DNA of 64,000 nt from Caldifarciminota bacterium (GCA_025060695.1 JANXBH010000001.1:1-64000); one strand, 5' to 3'. Numbered from the stretch's first letter, positions 8,613 to 19,690 are shown. Numbers and translations: made by a program. The notes: generated by a model from the sequence alone, not told the origin.

Positions 8613-10377
8613 GGGCTATAGCCCCTTTTATATACTTAGATTTTTCAATAATTTCATTTAAAACTTTATATGGATGAAATTCTATTGCAAATGGAATAGA
8701 CTTAAATAGTTTTTTCGCTCTTTTTAGGTTGTTTGCTTCTATTGAGAGTAGTGCTTCATTTATATCAGTATGAACATTAGCATTTAAAACAATTTCTCCT
8801 TTATTTTCAAAAATTGGAATTTTTAGACGGTATTTTAATATCCTTAGTTCGTTTTTGCTTAATTTCCACGCAGGCAAGCTACATTTGTAAAAAAGTTCAA
8901 TTAATGCCAGATGTATTCCTTTTGTCTTTAAATAGTGTTTTTTATTCCTTAGTATAAAGTATGGTCTTTTCCTAAGAAAGAAAATTTTTATACTTTCTTT
9001 CTTTGCAAATTTAATAAAATCCTTTAATATCTTATATTTTTTTATCTTGCTAAATGATTTTGGTTGAAATAGCAGTAAAAGGTATAAAATTGTTCTAATT
9101 CCAAATCTACTTGCCAATTCAATAGCTCTATTTACCCTTCCACTAATCCAATACTTAATAACTAGATCCTTGGGAGACTTCTCTAAATGAGAAATATCAC
9201 CTGTTACTATTGCATAAAAGTGTTTATTAATATTATTACCCAAAACACTCTTTAGTTCTTCAAATATTTCCAAGTCCAATTTGGTATTTAAAAACCTATG
9301 GTAAACTATTAAGAAGGTATAGTAAAATTCTGCCACATTCGGAATAAGGTTCTCTCCCATCTCCTTGTATGCATTACTCATAGTTGTCATTGCCTTGCTT
9401 GTATCCGAGAGAAATAAATATGAGATGGCCTTTGCATAGTTAATTATAAAACTTTCTAATTTATTATTGGAAATATAATTACGTGAAATAACTTCTTGGT
9501 ATTTTCCCATGGCATATGCACTTAATATATTTATTAATGAGCCTTTCCTTGAAAGTCTATATGATTTTTTAAAATAACCTAAATTATAATAAAAAGCTTC
9601 AACAAACTTTAAAACTTTACGCTTTTGGCTTAAATTTAGCTTTCTATATATCTTTTTTTGCTTTTTTATTATGTTTAATGCTTTATTTGCGTCAATAAAA
9701 CTATAAGCGTTTGATAGAGAATTGTAAAGACGAGACTTTACTGTTAAAGATAGTAACTTATCAAATTTTTCATCATAGTAATTTATAATCTTTGAATATT
9801 CGCCCTTAAGAATAAAAATATCAAATTTAGAAGATAGTGCAAAATAATAGCTTAGCATGTAATTTCTTTCCTTTAGTTTATTTAGGTATTCTTCTATTTC
9901 ATATAGTAAATCGTCTGGTTTTTTTACTATTTGTGTAATTTCGTAATCAATTTTGAAAATCTCAAGTTCAAGTGGAATGTTCTTTAATTTTGCAATTACA
10001 TCGTATGGAACAATTATGTGATAATAATGTGCAAACTTTATTAAATTATCTATGTCATTTTTTTGTATAAGAAAATTTATAATGGTAAGGTCATTTTTGT
10101 CCGCATCTTTAAATACAAAGATGTTATACTTCTTCAGTGTTCTATATACAAATACTTTACTTAAATTAAGTTCAGTCGAAATTTCATTTATACTTTTAAA
10201 TGGATTTTTTTCAACATATTCAATCACTTTTAACTCTTTAGGTCTGATTTTTATAAAACCATAGTTTTTTATCTTATAAACTGTTCCTTTTGATATATTG
10301 TATGTTTGTAATATGTAGTCTATGTCTTTACCTTCTTTTATTGACTTGTATATTAAAAATCTTCTATAAAGATTCAT
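8602..10377 (-). CDS. Putative transcriptional regulator: N-terminal HTHs, long helical (TPR-like) region, possible divergent BTAD/SARP-like C-terminus
   Basis: HTH-like segments DYILQTYNISKGTVYKIKNYG and SINEISTELNLSKVFVYRTLKKY; C-terminal IKIFFLRKRPYFILRNKKHYLKTKGIHLALIELFYK...DINEALLSIEANNLKRAKKLFKS. Confidence 0.5.
   Translation of the reverse strand: MNLYRRFLIYKSIKEGKDIDYILQTYNISKGTVYKIKNYGFIKIRPKELKVIEYVEKNPFKSINEISTELNLSKVFVYRTLKKYNIFVFKDADKNDLTIINFLIQKNDIDNLIKFAHYYHIIVPYDVIAKLKNIPLELEIFKIDYEITQIVKKPDDLLYEIEEYLNKLKERNYMLSYYFALSSKFDIFILKGEYSKIINYYDEKFDKLLSLTVKSRLYNSLSNAYSFIDANKALNIIKKQKKIYRKLNLSQKRKVLKFVEAFYYNLGYFKKSYRLSRKGSLINILSAYAMGKYQEVISRNYISNNKLESFIINYAKAISYLFLSDTSKAMTTMSNAYKEMGENLIPNVAEFYYTFLIVYHRFLNTKLDLEIFEELKSVLGNNINKHFYAIVTGDISHLEKSPKDLVIKYWISGRVNRAIELASRFGIRTILYLLLLFQPKSFSKIKKYKILKDFIKFAKKESIKIFFLRKRPYFILRNKKHYLKTKGIHLALIELFYKCSLPAWKLSKNELRILKYRLKIPIFENKGEIVLNANVHTDINEALLSIEANNLKRAKKLFKSIPFAIEFHPYKVLNEIIEKSKYIKGAIAPIE
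8612..8630 (+). terminator. Intrinsic terminator GGGGCTATAGCCCCTTTT
   Basis: Perfect 7-bp palindromic arms and a T-run. Lies between convergent genes and overlaps the extreme 3' end region of the minus-strand gene. Confidence 0.75.
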
Positions 10378-10506
10378 TTTTTAAATTTTAAAGTGAAAAA
10401 ATTTAAAAATTTTTGTAAAAAAATTTTTGACATTTTATTTTAACTAGCTTTTCGTGTTTCTAAAATCTTGAAAAGTTTAATGTTTTTATGCTAAAATTTT
10501 CATGCT

Positions 10507-12087
10507 ATGATTTATTTAATTTTAAATCAAATGAGTTTGTATGGACCAGAAAGCCCAGATTGGCTACAAGGGAGACATGACTATAAGAAAACGGGAAAGT
10601 CTGCATGGAGATGTAACCAGCCTGCAATTACTAATAGACTTTGGCATGATAAGACAAGTTCGGACTGTTTCGGGGCAGGTGGAAATTTGGTTGTGAATGT
10701 AGTTATGGACATTAACAATAATAATGTAAATGAAGTTTTGGGTGCAGGCAATTATACTTGTCCCTTTATTGATAACGCGGTAAGGCTAAGAGTTTATCCT
10801 GCTAATAGTTCAAACCATTTATGGGAGCTAAAATGGAATGGCGGTGCTACTTCTGCGGATGCAAATGTGGATGCATTTATGGCAGGTGCATATACAAGCG
10901 TAGGAAGAAGGCTATTTAGTGTGGACTATAGAAGTCCATTCTTTGGCACTACAAGAAGATATTTTACAGCAGTGAACCTTACGAGCTCTTCAGGTTCAGT
11001 AATCTATCAAAGACAAGATTGCCAGAGTGATGATATATGTTCATCTGGATTGACAGTTGCTGATGTAGATAACAATGGTTGTCCTGAAATATATAGAGGA
11101 GTTCGTAATTTTGCAGTAGCGGTAAATGGTTGTGCTAATAGTTACACTGAAATATGGAGTGTTAATTTAGGAAATAGGGTAGGTATTCCTGCAATTGGAA
11201 AAATAGACAACAATCCTGATTGGGACGTCATTTATCCTGTAATGAATAATCTTTTATATGTAAGAAGGGCAAGTGATGGAAGTGCAAAATTTTCATTCAC
11301 ATTACCTTCAAATTTTCCAGATGTTTATGGACTTGATGACTATTCAACACTTATTAGTTTATACGATATTGATAATGACGGCTTGGATGAAGTATTTGTA
11401 AGAACATCTACTCAACTTATAGCACTAAAGTACAATGGTTCTTCATTTAATATACTATGGCAACAAAATTATATATCAAGCTCAGCACTTGCAATTGGAC
11501 CTATACTAAGTAATAATCAAATAGGTATAGCTTTTAGGAATAATTCTTCACTTTCAGTTGTAAGAGCAAGTGATGGCGCACTAATTTCTAATTCAGGTTC
11601 AAGTTTATGTGGTGCTCCGACAATTACTGACATAAATGGAGATGGTATATGGGATGTGCTTATATCTGAGTGTGGTTGTGGTAATCCGTATGGTTTTAGT
11701 AGGACTAATAATTTTTCTTCTCCTGTATGGCAAGCTGGTGGTTGTGCGGAGGAACCTCCAATAAGTTCTGATTTAATAGTTGCGAAATATTATTTAAATC
11801 CAGATAATACTGGTAAATTAGTCATAGTAGAAGGAGATCAAAGTTGTGATACTAATGTATGGATGTGTGATGGAGCAGAATTAGTAACTCCTATAAGTGT
11901 GGATGAAGTATATTATAAAGATGGCATTTTTTACATAGAAAATTACAAAGGAAAAGTGATGTTATATAATATAAATGGAAGATTAGTATATAGTGGATAC
12001 ATGAATGAAAAGTTAAATTTAAAGACGAAGCCCGGGATATACTTTATCAAAACTGAAAGTAGAAGTTATAAAGTTATTGTAAATTAA
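10507..12087 (+). CDS. Secreted Cys-rich FG-GAP/VCBS-like protein with T9SS type A-like C-terminal domain (cassette copy 2, intact)
   Basis: Repeated DxDxDG-like loops (DVDNNGCPE, DIDNDGLDE, DINGDGIWD); paralogue of 6366..8055; C-terminus GKVMLYNINGRLVYSG...KPGIYFIKTESRSYKVIVN. Confidence 0.7.
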   Translation: MIYLILNQMSLYGPESPDWLQGRHDYKKTGKSAWRCNQPAITNRLWHDKTSSDCFGAGGNLVVNVVMDINNNNVNEVLGAGNYTCPFIDNAVRLRVYPANSSNHLWELKWNGGATSADANVDAFMAGAYTSVGRRLFSVDYRSPFFGTTRRYFTAVNLTSSSGSVIYQRQDCQSDDICSSGLTVADVDNNGCPEIYRGVRNFAVAVNGCANSYTEIWSVNLGNRVGIPAIGKIDNNPDWDVIYPVMNNLLYVRRASDGSAKFSFTLPSNFPDVYGLDDYSTLISLYDIDNDGLDEVFVRTSTQLIALKYNGSSFNILWQQNYISSSALAIGPILSNNQIGIAFRNNSSLSVVRASDGALISNSGSSLCGAPTITDINGDGIWDVLISECGCGNPYGFSRTNNFSSPVWQAGGCAEEPPISSDLIVAKYYLNPDNTGKLVIVEGDQSCDTNVWMCDGAELVTPISVDEVYYKDGIFYIENYKGKVMLYNINGRLVYSGYMNEKLNLKTKPGIYFIKTESRSYKVIVN

Positions 12088-12098
12088 GGAGGTAAAAC

Positions 12099-12563
12099 AT
12101 GGTTCTAACTATATTTTTATTGAACCTTGAAGATGTTGTAAATTACTATGCTAATGTAAATATATACGATAATGTAAAGAGTTTTTCGTTCTATAAATCG
12201 AAAAAGTCTAAGTTTATGTATTCCATAAGTGCAAGTTTTTATGATAGTAAGGAATATACTTATTATTTTGGGTATTTGAGAAATGGAAATAAGTTTCTGA
12301 TTGAAAGAAAAAACGATAGTGTATTTTTATTTATAAATGATAATTTAGTAAGTTCGTCACCTGAGGAAATTCCAACAATTTCTCCATATCGCATGTTTAT
12401 TTATTTATACCAGAACAACTTCCCTTATACTGTAAAGTTAGATAACGGAAAATATTCAGTTAGATTTTATACAGAAGATAAGAATTTTCTATTTTTGATA
12501 GATCAAAATTATAGGATTTTAAAATATGTCCCACCTTCCACATTCGAAATAATATTTGAATAG
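12099..12563 (+). CDS. Small secreted partner protein, paralogue of 8061..8612
   Basis: AAGGAGGT SD before ATG 12099; same position in the cassette; ISPYRMFIYLYQ motif. Confidence 0.5.
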   Translation: MVLTIFLLNLEDVVNYYANVNIYDNVKSFSFYKSKKSKFMYSISASFYDSKEYTYYFGYLRNGNKFLIERKNDSVFLFINDNLVSSSPEEIPTISPYRMFIYLYQNNFPYTVKLDNGKYSVRFYTEDKNFLFLIDQNYRILKYVPPSTFEIIFE

Positions 12564-12584
12564 AGTATTTTAATCACCTCCCCG

Positions 12585-12605
12585 GGGGCATCTTTGTGCC
12601 CCTTT
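12585..12605 (+). terminator. Intrinsic terminator GGGGCA-TCTTTG-TGCCCC-TTT
   Basis: 6-bp GC stem, 6-nt loop, T-run; directly after 12563. Confidence 0.65.
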
Positions 12606-12623
12606 AAAATTTAAGTAAAATTT

Positions 12624-13493
12624 ATGAAAGTAATTAGAAAAATTGGTGAAATGATGGATATTTCTGAAATATATAGAAGAGAAGGAAGGACTATTGGTTT
12701 TGTACCTACGATGGGTTATTTACATCAAGGGCATACTTCATTATTTAAAATTGCAAGGAAAAAATCTCATATTTTGGTAGTCTCCATTTTTGTAAATCCG
12801 CTACAGTTTGGTCCAAACGAAGACTATAAGGAATACCCAAGGGACTTACAACGAGACTTAGAAATATGTAAAAACGAAAATGTAGATATAGTTTTTGCAC
12901 CTAGTGAAAGTGAGATGTATCTTAAGGACTTTTCAACATTTGTAGAGGTTAAAAATTTAGATGAGGAATTGTGTGGAAAGTATAGACCAGGACACTTTAT
13001 AGGTGTTGCAACTGTTGTTTTAAAATTATTTAATATAGTAAAACCGCATATTGCAGTTTTTGGACTAAAGGACGCTCAACAATATTTTATAATAAGAAGA
13101 ATGGTAAGGGATTTAAATTTAGATATTGAAATTATTCCAGGACCAACTATTAGAGAAAGTGATGGACTTGCAATGTCTTCAAGAAATGTTTATTTAAATT
13201 CTGAAGAAAGAAAGCAAGCAACTGTTCTCTATAAATCACTAATGTTAGCAAAAGACATAATAGAAAAAGGTGAAAGAAGTGCCAGTAGAATAATTTACGA
13301 GATGGAGAAATTTATAAAAGAAAATGCTCCACTTTCTAAAATTCAATATATTCAAATTGTAGATACTAATAATTTAAAGCCTATAGAAGAGCTAAAGAGT
13401 GAGTTTTTGATTGCGCTTGCGGTATTTTTTGGTAAAACAAGACTAATAGACAATATTATTATTTCTTTAGATGGGACAACGAATATAATATGA
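12624..13493 (+). CDS. panC: Pantoate--beta-alanine ligase
   Basis: GFVPTMGYLHQGHTSLFKIAR, FVNPLQFGPNEDYKEYPRD, FGLKDAQQYFIIRRMVRDLN, REXDGLAMSSRN-type motif. Confidence 0.95.
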   Translation: MKVIRKIGEMMDISEIYRREGRTIGFVPTMGYLHQGHTSLFKIARKKSHILVVSIFVNPLQFGPNEDYKEYPRDLQRDLEICKNENVDIVFAPSESEMYLKDFSTFVEVKNLDEELCGKYRPGHFIGVATVVLKLFNIVKPHIAVFGLKDAQQYFIIRRMVRDLNLDIEIIPGPTIRESDGLAMSSRNVYLNSEERKQATVLYKSLMLAKDIIEKGERSASRIIYEMEKFIKENAPLSKIQYIQIVDTNNLKPIEELKSEFLIALAVFFGKTRLIDNIIISLDGTTNII

Positions 13494-14671
13494 TAGTTTT
13501 ATCTGGTATGCGTCCTACTGGAAAATTACATATTGGGCACCTTGTAGGGGTTCTTGAGAATTGGAAACATCTTCAAGATAAATATAGGTGCTACTTTTTT
13601 ATAGCGGATTTTCATGCTCTTACGGAAAATCCAAAAAATGCATTTGAAATAGTTCAAAATACTCTTGAAGTTGTAAAAGACTGGATTAGTGTAGGTATTG
13701 ACTATAAGAAAAGTGTTATATTTGTTCAATCTAAAGTAATGGAACATGCACAGCTACATCTTATTTTATCCATGCTTGTATCACTAAATAGACTATTTAG
13801 AAATCCAACATATAAAGAAAAAGTTGAGGAACTTGCAAGAAGAGGTATTGAGAGTAAACTTGTTTTGAATGTAGATGAAAATAGAATAGAGGAGAGTATT
13901 AATTCAACTTTAGATTTTATATTCAAAACTATAGAAATTGAGAATGACAAATCAAAATCACGCGAACAGATATATAGAAAGCTAAAGAGTGATATAATGG
14001 AGTTATTGAGGACCACTTTAGATAGTTCTATTATAATAGAGCAATTTTTACCAAATGCTGAAATAAGCTATGGATTTCTTGGTTATCCGGTTTTACAAAG
14101 TGCGGATATTTTAATATATAGGGCAAATTTCGTTCCAATAGGTCAAGACCAAATACCACACCTTGAACTTGCAAGAGAATTAGCACGAAGATTCAATAGT
14201 CTATATTCAGAAGTTTTCCCTATACCAGAACCTATTTTAACCGAATTTCCAAAAGTATTAGGCATAGATGGTAGAAAGATGAGCAAAAGCTACAACAATG
14301 CTATTTATATATCCGATAGTAGTAATACAGTAAAAGAAAAAATAAGAAAATACTTTACTGACCCTAATAAAATCAGAAAAAATGACCCTGGAAGACCTGA
14401 CATTTGTCCAATATTTTACTTGCATAGGGTATTTAATAAGGAAGAAAAGGAAGAAATATATATAGATTGCTCTAAGGGTAAATTGGGTTGTGTAGATTGT
14501 AAGATGAAATTATTTAAAAAATTAGATAGTTATTTAGAACCAATACGACAAAGAAGAGAGGAAGTTAGTAGCAAAGAGATTTTTGATATACTAAACGATG
14601 GCTTTATAGAAGCTCAGAAAAGGGCACAACAAACATTAGAATTAGCATATAAAGCTATGAAATTTCAATAA
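13490..14671 (+). CDS. trpS: Tryptophanyl-tRNA synthetase
   Basis: SGMRPTGKLHIGHLVG and GRKMSKSYNNAI motifs. Confidence 0.95.
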   Translation: MIVLSGMRPTGKLHIGHLVGVLENWKHLQDKYRCYFFIADFHALTENPKNAFEIVQNTLEVVKDWISVGIDYKKSVIFVQSKVMEHAQLHLILSMLVSLNRLFRNPTYKEKVEELARRGIESKLVLNVDENRIEESINSTLDFIFKTIEIENDKSKSREQIYRKLKSDIMELLRTTLDSSIIIEQFLPNAEISYGFLGYPVLQSADILIYRANFVPIGQDQIPHLELARELARRFNSLYSEVFPIPEPILTEFPKVLGIDGRKMSKSYNNAIYISDSSNTVKEKIRKYFTDPNKIRKNDPGRPDICPIFYLHRVFNKEEKEEIYIDCSKGKLGCVDCKMKLFKKLDSYLEPIRQRREEVSSKEIFDILNDGFIEAQKRAQQTLELAYKAMKFQ

Positions 14672-15653
14672 TATTCATAAACTCTTCTACATAGTCCTTA
14701 CTATGAGCAGTAATTACTACTTGTAAATCTAATTCTGTCATTTTCTTTATAAATTTTTTTATGTTATCCTTATCTAAAACTCCAAATAGTTCATCAAATG
14801 CTAAAACAGGCTTAACGTTTTTAGTCTTCTCTACAAGTTTTACCATACCATTAACCAATTCAAAAAATGCTTTTCTCCTTTCGCCATCTGATGCATACAG
14901 CCTAGCATTTTTACCTCTATAGTAAAAATCAAACATATCCCTGTGAGGACCTACAATAGAAAAACCTCTTTTTAATTCAATCTCTTCAAAATCTTCAAAA
15001 GTTTTGTTTTCTAAAGTACTCGTATATTTTATTTTAACTTCATCTGGTATAATAGAATTTAATTCATTTATGTATTTTTTCCTTATATCATTAATATAAC
15101 TTGCATATGGCTTTAACTGACTATTCCATAGTTTTATATCCTTGCTTGTCTTTAATGATTTATTCTTTTGAATCAATATTTTCTTGTATCTATGTAGATT
15201 TATATAGTATTCTTCATCTATTAATGAAAAAAACCAATCAAAGAAATATCTCCTACTTGCAGGACTTTGTTCTATTATAGAGTAATTATAGTTATGAAAA
15301 GCAAGAACGATTATTTCTTTATGTAATTTAGTAATTAGTTTTTGCCTTTTATTGTCTACATATACTCTCTTTACTGATTTATCATTCTCCTTTCTGTATA
15401 TAATTTTTATTTCATGTTCTGTCAGGTTTGAAATATTTGCTGTTATAGAAAATTCCTTTTCACCAAATCTTAGAAGGTCTTCATCTTTTACATGTCTAAA
15501 CGAGCGTTGAAATGAAATGTAAGCCAAAGCTTCCACTATAGTAGTCTTACCACTTCCATTTTTACCTACTATAATGTTAAGTCCTTCTGCAAATTCCGCT
15601 GTAAAGTTTGAAAATTTCCCAAAATTTATCAAATTGAGTTTTTTAATTAACAT
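14655..15653 (-). CDS. recF: DNA replication and repair protein RecF
   Basis: N-terminal LNLINFGKF and VGKNGSGKTTIVEALAYISFQRSFR; YASDGERRKAFFELVNG; LAFDELFGVLD. Confidence 0.9.
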   Translation of the reverse strand: MLIKKLNLINFGKFSNFTAEFAEGLNIIVGKNGSGKTTIVEALAYISFQRSFRHVKDEDLLRFGEKEFSITANISNLTEHEIKIIYRKENDKSVKRVYVDNKRQKLITKLHKEIIVLAFHNYNYSIIEQSPASRRYFFDWFFSLIDEEYYINLHRYKKILIQKNKSLKTSKDIKLWNSQLKPYASYINDIRKKYINELNSIIPDEVKIKYTSTLENKTFEDFEEIELKRGFSIVGPHRDMFDFYYRGKNARLYASDGERRKAFFELVNGMVKLVEKTKNVKPVLAFDELFGVLDKDNIKKFIKKMTELDLQVVITAHSKDYVEEFMNIIEIS

Positions 15654-15735
15654 AGTTTCAAAATTTTAAAGTTTGAAAATTTCTTAAAATTTATCAAATT
15701 GAGTTTTTTAATTAACATAGTTTTAAAATTTTTTT
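15606..15735 (-). repeat. 65-bp imperfect tandem duplication covering the recF start and 5' region
   Basis: 15606-15670 and 15671-15735 differ at only 3 positions over the first 62 bp. Confidence 0.95.
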
Positions 15736-15777
15736 TATGATTTCTAAAACTAAATTTTAGTTAACATAAGGTCCATT

Positions 15778-17784
15778 ATGTTTAAATTAAGTGCACCATA
15801 TCTGCCATCTGGAGACCAACCAAAAGCAATAGAAGAAATTGTAAAAAAAATTGAACAAGGTCAAAAATATGTAGTTTTACTTGGTGCAACAGGGACAGGA
15901 AAAACATTTACAATTGCAAATGTAATAGCAAGACTAAATAAACCCACATTAATAATTTCACACAATAAGACACTTGCTGCACAATTATATGGTGAGCTAA
16001 AACAACTTTTTCCAGAGAATGCTGTAGAATACTTTATTTCCTATTACGATTATTATATACCTGAGTCCTATATTCCTGAAACTGACACATATATTGAAAA
16101 ACAAGCGGATATTAATGATGATATTGAAAGGCTAAGACTTAGGACTATTGCAAGTTTATTTAGTAGAAAAGATGTAATTGTAGTTGCAAGTGTATCTTGC
16201 ATATATACACTTGGAGACCCATCAGATGTAAGAGAATTTTTTATTCTATTTGAAAAAGGAAAAGAATATAAAAGAAGAAATACAATAGAAACACTTCTTT
16301 CTATGCAATATAAAAGAAATGATATTGAACTACAAAGGGGGTATTTTTCAGTAAAAGGAGAAATAATTGACATTCAACCTGCATACGAAGAGGCGATTTT
16401 TATAAGACTTGAGTTTTTTGACACTATACTTGAGAGAATAACTATAAGAGAAAAACTAACAAAAAAAATATTACAGGACTTAAACTCATATGCACTCTAC
16501 CCTGCAAGTCCATTTATCACATCTGAAGAAAAACTAAAAATAGCTTTAAAGAATATAGAAAAAGAGCTTGAAGAAAGAGTTAAATACTTTGAATCACAAG
16601 GAAGATATTTAGAGGCACAAAGATTAAAACAAAGAGTAAAATTTGACCTTGAATTACTAAGAGAAACTGGGACTTGTCCCGGTGTTGAAAATTATTCAAG
16701 ACATTTATCACTAAGACCACCTAATTCTAGACCATGGACACTAATAGACTATTTTCCAAAGGATTTTTTACTAATTATAGATGAAAGTCATGTAACTGTT
16801 CCACAACTAAGAGCAATGTACAATGGTGATAAAACAAGGAAGGAAAAGCTTGTGGAGTTTGGATTTAGACTTCCATCCGCACTTGATAATAGACCCTTGA
16901 AATTTGAAGAGCTTGAAAGTCTGTGGAGTCAAGTAATATTTATGAGTGCAACACCCGGTCCGTATGAACTAAAATTAGTAAATAACAAAGTAGTTGAGCA
17001 AATTGTAAGACCAACAGGTATAGTAGACCCAGAAATTGAAGTCAGACCTACTATAAATCAAATAGACGATATACTAAACGAGATTAGTAAGAGAATAGAA
17101 AAAAATGAAAGGGTTCTAATTACTACAACTACAAAAAGAACAAGTGAGGAACTTTCGGATTTCTTAACTAATGCAGGAATAAAAGCAAAATATCTACATG
17201 CTGAACTTGATGCAATAGAAAGAATTGAAATTCTGAGAGATTTAAGATTAGGTAATATTGATGTAATAGTAGGTGTTAATTTACTTAGAGAAGGTTTGGA
17301 TTTGCCTGAAGTTTCACTTGTTATTATTACTGAAGCTGATAAAAAGGGATTTTTAAGAAGTTATACTTCCTTAATTCAAACCATAGGAAGAGCTGCAAGA
17401 AACTCTGCAGGGAAAGTAATACTGTATGCAGATGAAATTACTGAAGCTATGAAAGATGCAATTGAGGAAACTGAAAGAAGAAGAAAAATTCAAATAGAAT
17501 ACAATAAAAAACATGGAATTATTCCAAAAACTATAAAAAAATCCATTGACCAAATACTAAAAATTACTGCTGTTGCTGATGAAAGAATATTTACGAAAAA
17601 AGATATAAAAGCTATTGAAGAAGAAGTAAATAAAGAAATTGTAGAATTATTAAAACAAAATAATAAAATAGAACTAATAGCGGAACTTGAATATAGAATG
17701 AAGAAATGTGCTGATGAATGGGATTTTGAAAAAGCAATGGTTTACAGAGATGCTATAATGAAGATATTAGGAAGAAAACTTTAA
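15778..17784 (+). CDS. uvrB: Excinuclease ABC subunit B
   Basis: [53 protein letters not shown] and C-terminal UVR motif. Confidence 0.97.
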   Translation: MFKLSAPYLPSGDQPKAIEEIVKKIEQGQKYVVLLGATGTGKTFTIANVIARLNKPTLIISHNKTLAAQLYGELKQLFPENAVEYFISYYDYYIPESYIPETDTYIEKQADINDDIERLRLRTIASLFSRKDVIVVASVSCIYTLGDPSDVREFFILFEKGKEYKRRNTIETLLSMQYKRNDIELQRGYFSVKGEIIDIQPAYEEAIFIRLEFFDTILERITIREKLTKKILQDLNSYALYPASPFITSEEKLKIALKNIEKELEERVKYFESQGRYLEAQRLKQRVKFDLELLRETGTCPGVENYSRHLSLRPPNSRPWTLIDYFPKDFLLIIDESHVTVPQLRAMYNGDKTRKEKLVEFGFRLPSALDNRPLKFEELESLWSQVIFMSATPGPYELKLVNNKVVEQIVRPTGIVDPEIEVRPTINQIDDILNEISKRIEKNERVLITTTTKRTSEELSDFLTNAGIKAKYLHAELDAIERIEILRDLRLGNIDVIVGVNLLREGLDLPEVSLVIITEADKKGFLRSYTSLIQTIGRAARNSAGKVILYADEITEAMKDAIEETERRRKIQIEYNKKHGIIPKTIKKSIDQILKITAVADERIFTKKDIKAIEEEVNKEIVELLKQNNKIELIAELEYRMKKCADEWDFEKAMVYRDAIMKILGRKL

Positions 17785-17795
17785 AATTCTCTTGT

Positions 17796-19553
17796 ATGTT
17801 AAGAACTCACACATGTGGAGAAATAAAAAAGGAAGATATTGGAAAAACTGTGGTAGTATGCGGATGGGTAAGAAGATTTAGAGAAATTGGTGGGATAAAT
17901 TTTATAGACTTAAGAGACAGATATGGTAGAGTTCAAATAGTAGTAGAAGACAAGAATTTAATAAAAGAAATTGGCTTAGAATATGTTATAAAAGTTAAGG
18001 GTATTGTAAGAACAAGACCAGAAAAAGACATAAATCCAAATCATCCAACAGGTGAAATTGAAATATTAGCAAGTGAAATTGAAATACTAAATACATCAAA
18101 ACCACTACCCTTTTTACCTGAGGACGATATTAACATAAATGAAGAAACCAGACTAAAGTATAGATTTATAGACTTAAGAAGACAAAAGATGCAAAGAAAT
18201 CTTATTATAAGACATGAGACAGCACAAATTGTTAGAAACTTCCTTTCTGAAAATGGATTTTTAGAAATTGAAACCCCCTTTCTTACAAAATCCACACCAG
18301 AAGGTGCAAGAGACTTTATCATTCCCTCAAGACTTAATCCAGGAAAATTCTATGCCCTTCCACAATCACCACAACTATATAAGCAAATACTTATGGTTTC
18401 TGGTTTTGATAAGTATTTCCAAATTGTAAGGTGTTTTAGAGATGAAGATTTAAGAGCTGACAGACAGCCAGAATTTACCCAAGTAGATATTGAAATGAGT
18501 TTTGTAGATGTGAATGATGTATTAAATATTACAGAAGAGCTAATAAAGAGAATATTTTTAAAGACTTTAGACTACGAATTAGAAAAACCATTTTTAAGAA
18601 TTAGTTATAGGGATGCAATTTTAAAATATGGTTCGGATAAACCGGACTTAAGAAGTTCTATAACTATAGTAGATATTACAGATAAAATTTTCGCTCATAA
18701 TTTACTTGAAGAAATTAAACAAAAAGGAGGCAAAATTTTAGCACTTCCTATTAATATTGACATTTCAAGAAAGGAAATGGACCAGCTTAGAAATATTGTA
18801 AAGGATTTTATGTATTTTAAGAAGTTTTCTAATGAAATTTCAGGGCAGCTTTCAAAATATGTAGTTAATTGGGAAGAACTTACTGATGGAACATATATCG
18901 TAATCGGTGGTTATAATTTAGAACCATATAAAAAACTTGGTATTTTAAGAAATGAAATTATAAAGAAGTACAAACTATTTGAAAAAAAATTCTCTGCACT
19001 CTGGGTTGTAGACTTTCCAATATTTGAATATAATGAAGAGGAAAAAAGAATAGAGCCTTCACACCATATTTTTACAAGTATTTATGAAGAGGATATGAAG
19101 CATTTAGAGGAGTTGGAAAAAGCAATAATTGAGCAAAAGGACTATTTACATATTTTGGATAAAATTAGAGCTAAACAATATGACCTTGTAATAAATGGTA
19201 ATGAAGTGGGTTCAGGTTCAATTAGAATACATAATAGGCATTTGCAAGAAAGACTAATGAGAATAATTGGTTTAAGTGATGAAGATATTAATAGAAAATT
19301 TGGCTTTTTCTTAAATATATTAGAATACGGAGCACCACCACATGGTGGTATTGCTCTTGGATTTGATAGAATAGTAGCAATATTAACAGGCAATGAAAGT
19401 ATTAGAGATGTTATTGCATTTCCAAAAACAGCAATGGGTCAAGCATTGTTTGAAGAAGCTCCAAGTAAAGTTGACACTAATTTGTTAAGAGAACATGAGG
19501 AAACTTTTAAAATCGTACTTGAAATTCTAAGTAATTACAAAACAATTAGTTAA
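17796..19553 (+). CDS. aspS: Aspartyl-tRNA synthetase
   Basis: Class II motifs: [73 protein letters not shown]. Confidence 0.96.
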   Translation: MLRTHTCGEIKKEDIGKTVVVCGWVRRFREIGGINFIDLRDRYGRVQIVVEDKNLIKEIGLEYVIKVKGIVRTRPEKDINPNHPTGEIEILASEIEILNTSKPLPFLPEDDININEETRLKYRFIDLRRQKMQRNLIIRHETAQIVRNFLSENGFLEIETPFLTKSTPEGARDFIIPSRLNPGKFYALPQSPQLYKQILMVSGFDKYFQIVRCFRDEDLRADRQPEFTQVDIEMSFVDVNDVLNITEELIKRIFLKTLDYELEKPFLRISYRDAILKYGSDKPDLRSSITIVDITDKIFAHNLLEEIKQKGGKILALPINIDISRKEMDQLRNIVKDFMYFKKFSNEISGQLSKYVVNWEELTDGTYIVIGGYNLEPYKKLGILRNEIIKKYKLFEKKFSALWVVDFPIFEYNEEEKRIEPSHHIFTSIYEEDMKHLEELEKAIIEQKDYLHILDKIRAKQYDLVINGNEVGSGSIRIHNRHLQERLMRIIGLSDEDINRKFGFFLNILEYGAPPHGGIALGFDRIVAILTGNESIRDVIAFPKTAMGQALFEEAPSKVDTNLLREHEETFKIVLEILSNYKTIS

Positions 19554-19690
19554 AGTTTTTATTAAATAAGTTTTTAATTTTCAATAACTTAATTATAAAA
19601 TTCTGTAATTTCTTGTTGAATTTTAATTTTAAATTCTTCATTTTCAAAAACTAAAATATTATAAACTTTAATTTTTTGATTTCTAATAAC

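Noticed and set aside
10427-10432. TTGACA as a -35 box for cassette copy 2
   Set aside because: No -10-like hexamer at 16-18 bp; the nearest TAAAAT sites are at 28 bp or more.
15760-15780. A TAAAAT start element for uvrB
   Set aside because: Only TAACAT/CATAAG-like sequences lie in the expected window; not convincing.
19554-19690. Possible minus-strand peptide [31 protein letters not shown] in the aspS-downstream gap
   Set aside because: Very AT-rich and Lys/Asn/Leu-biased with no supporting signal; likely chance.
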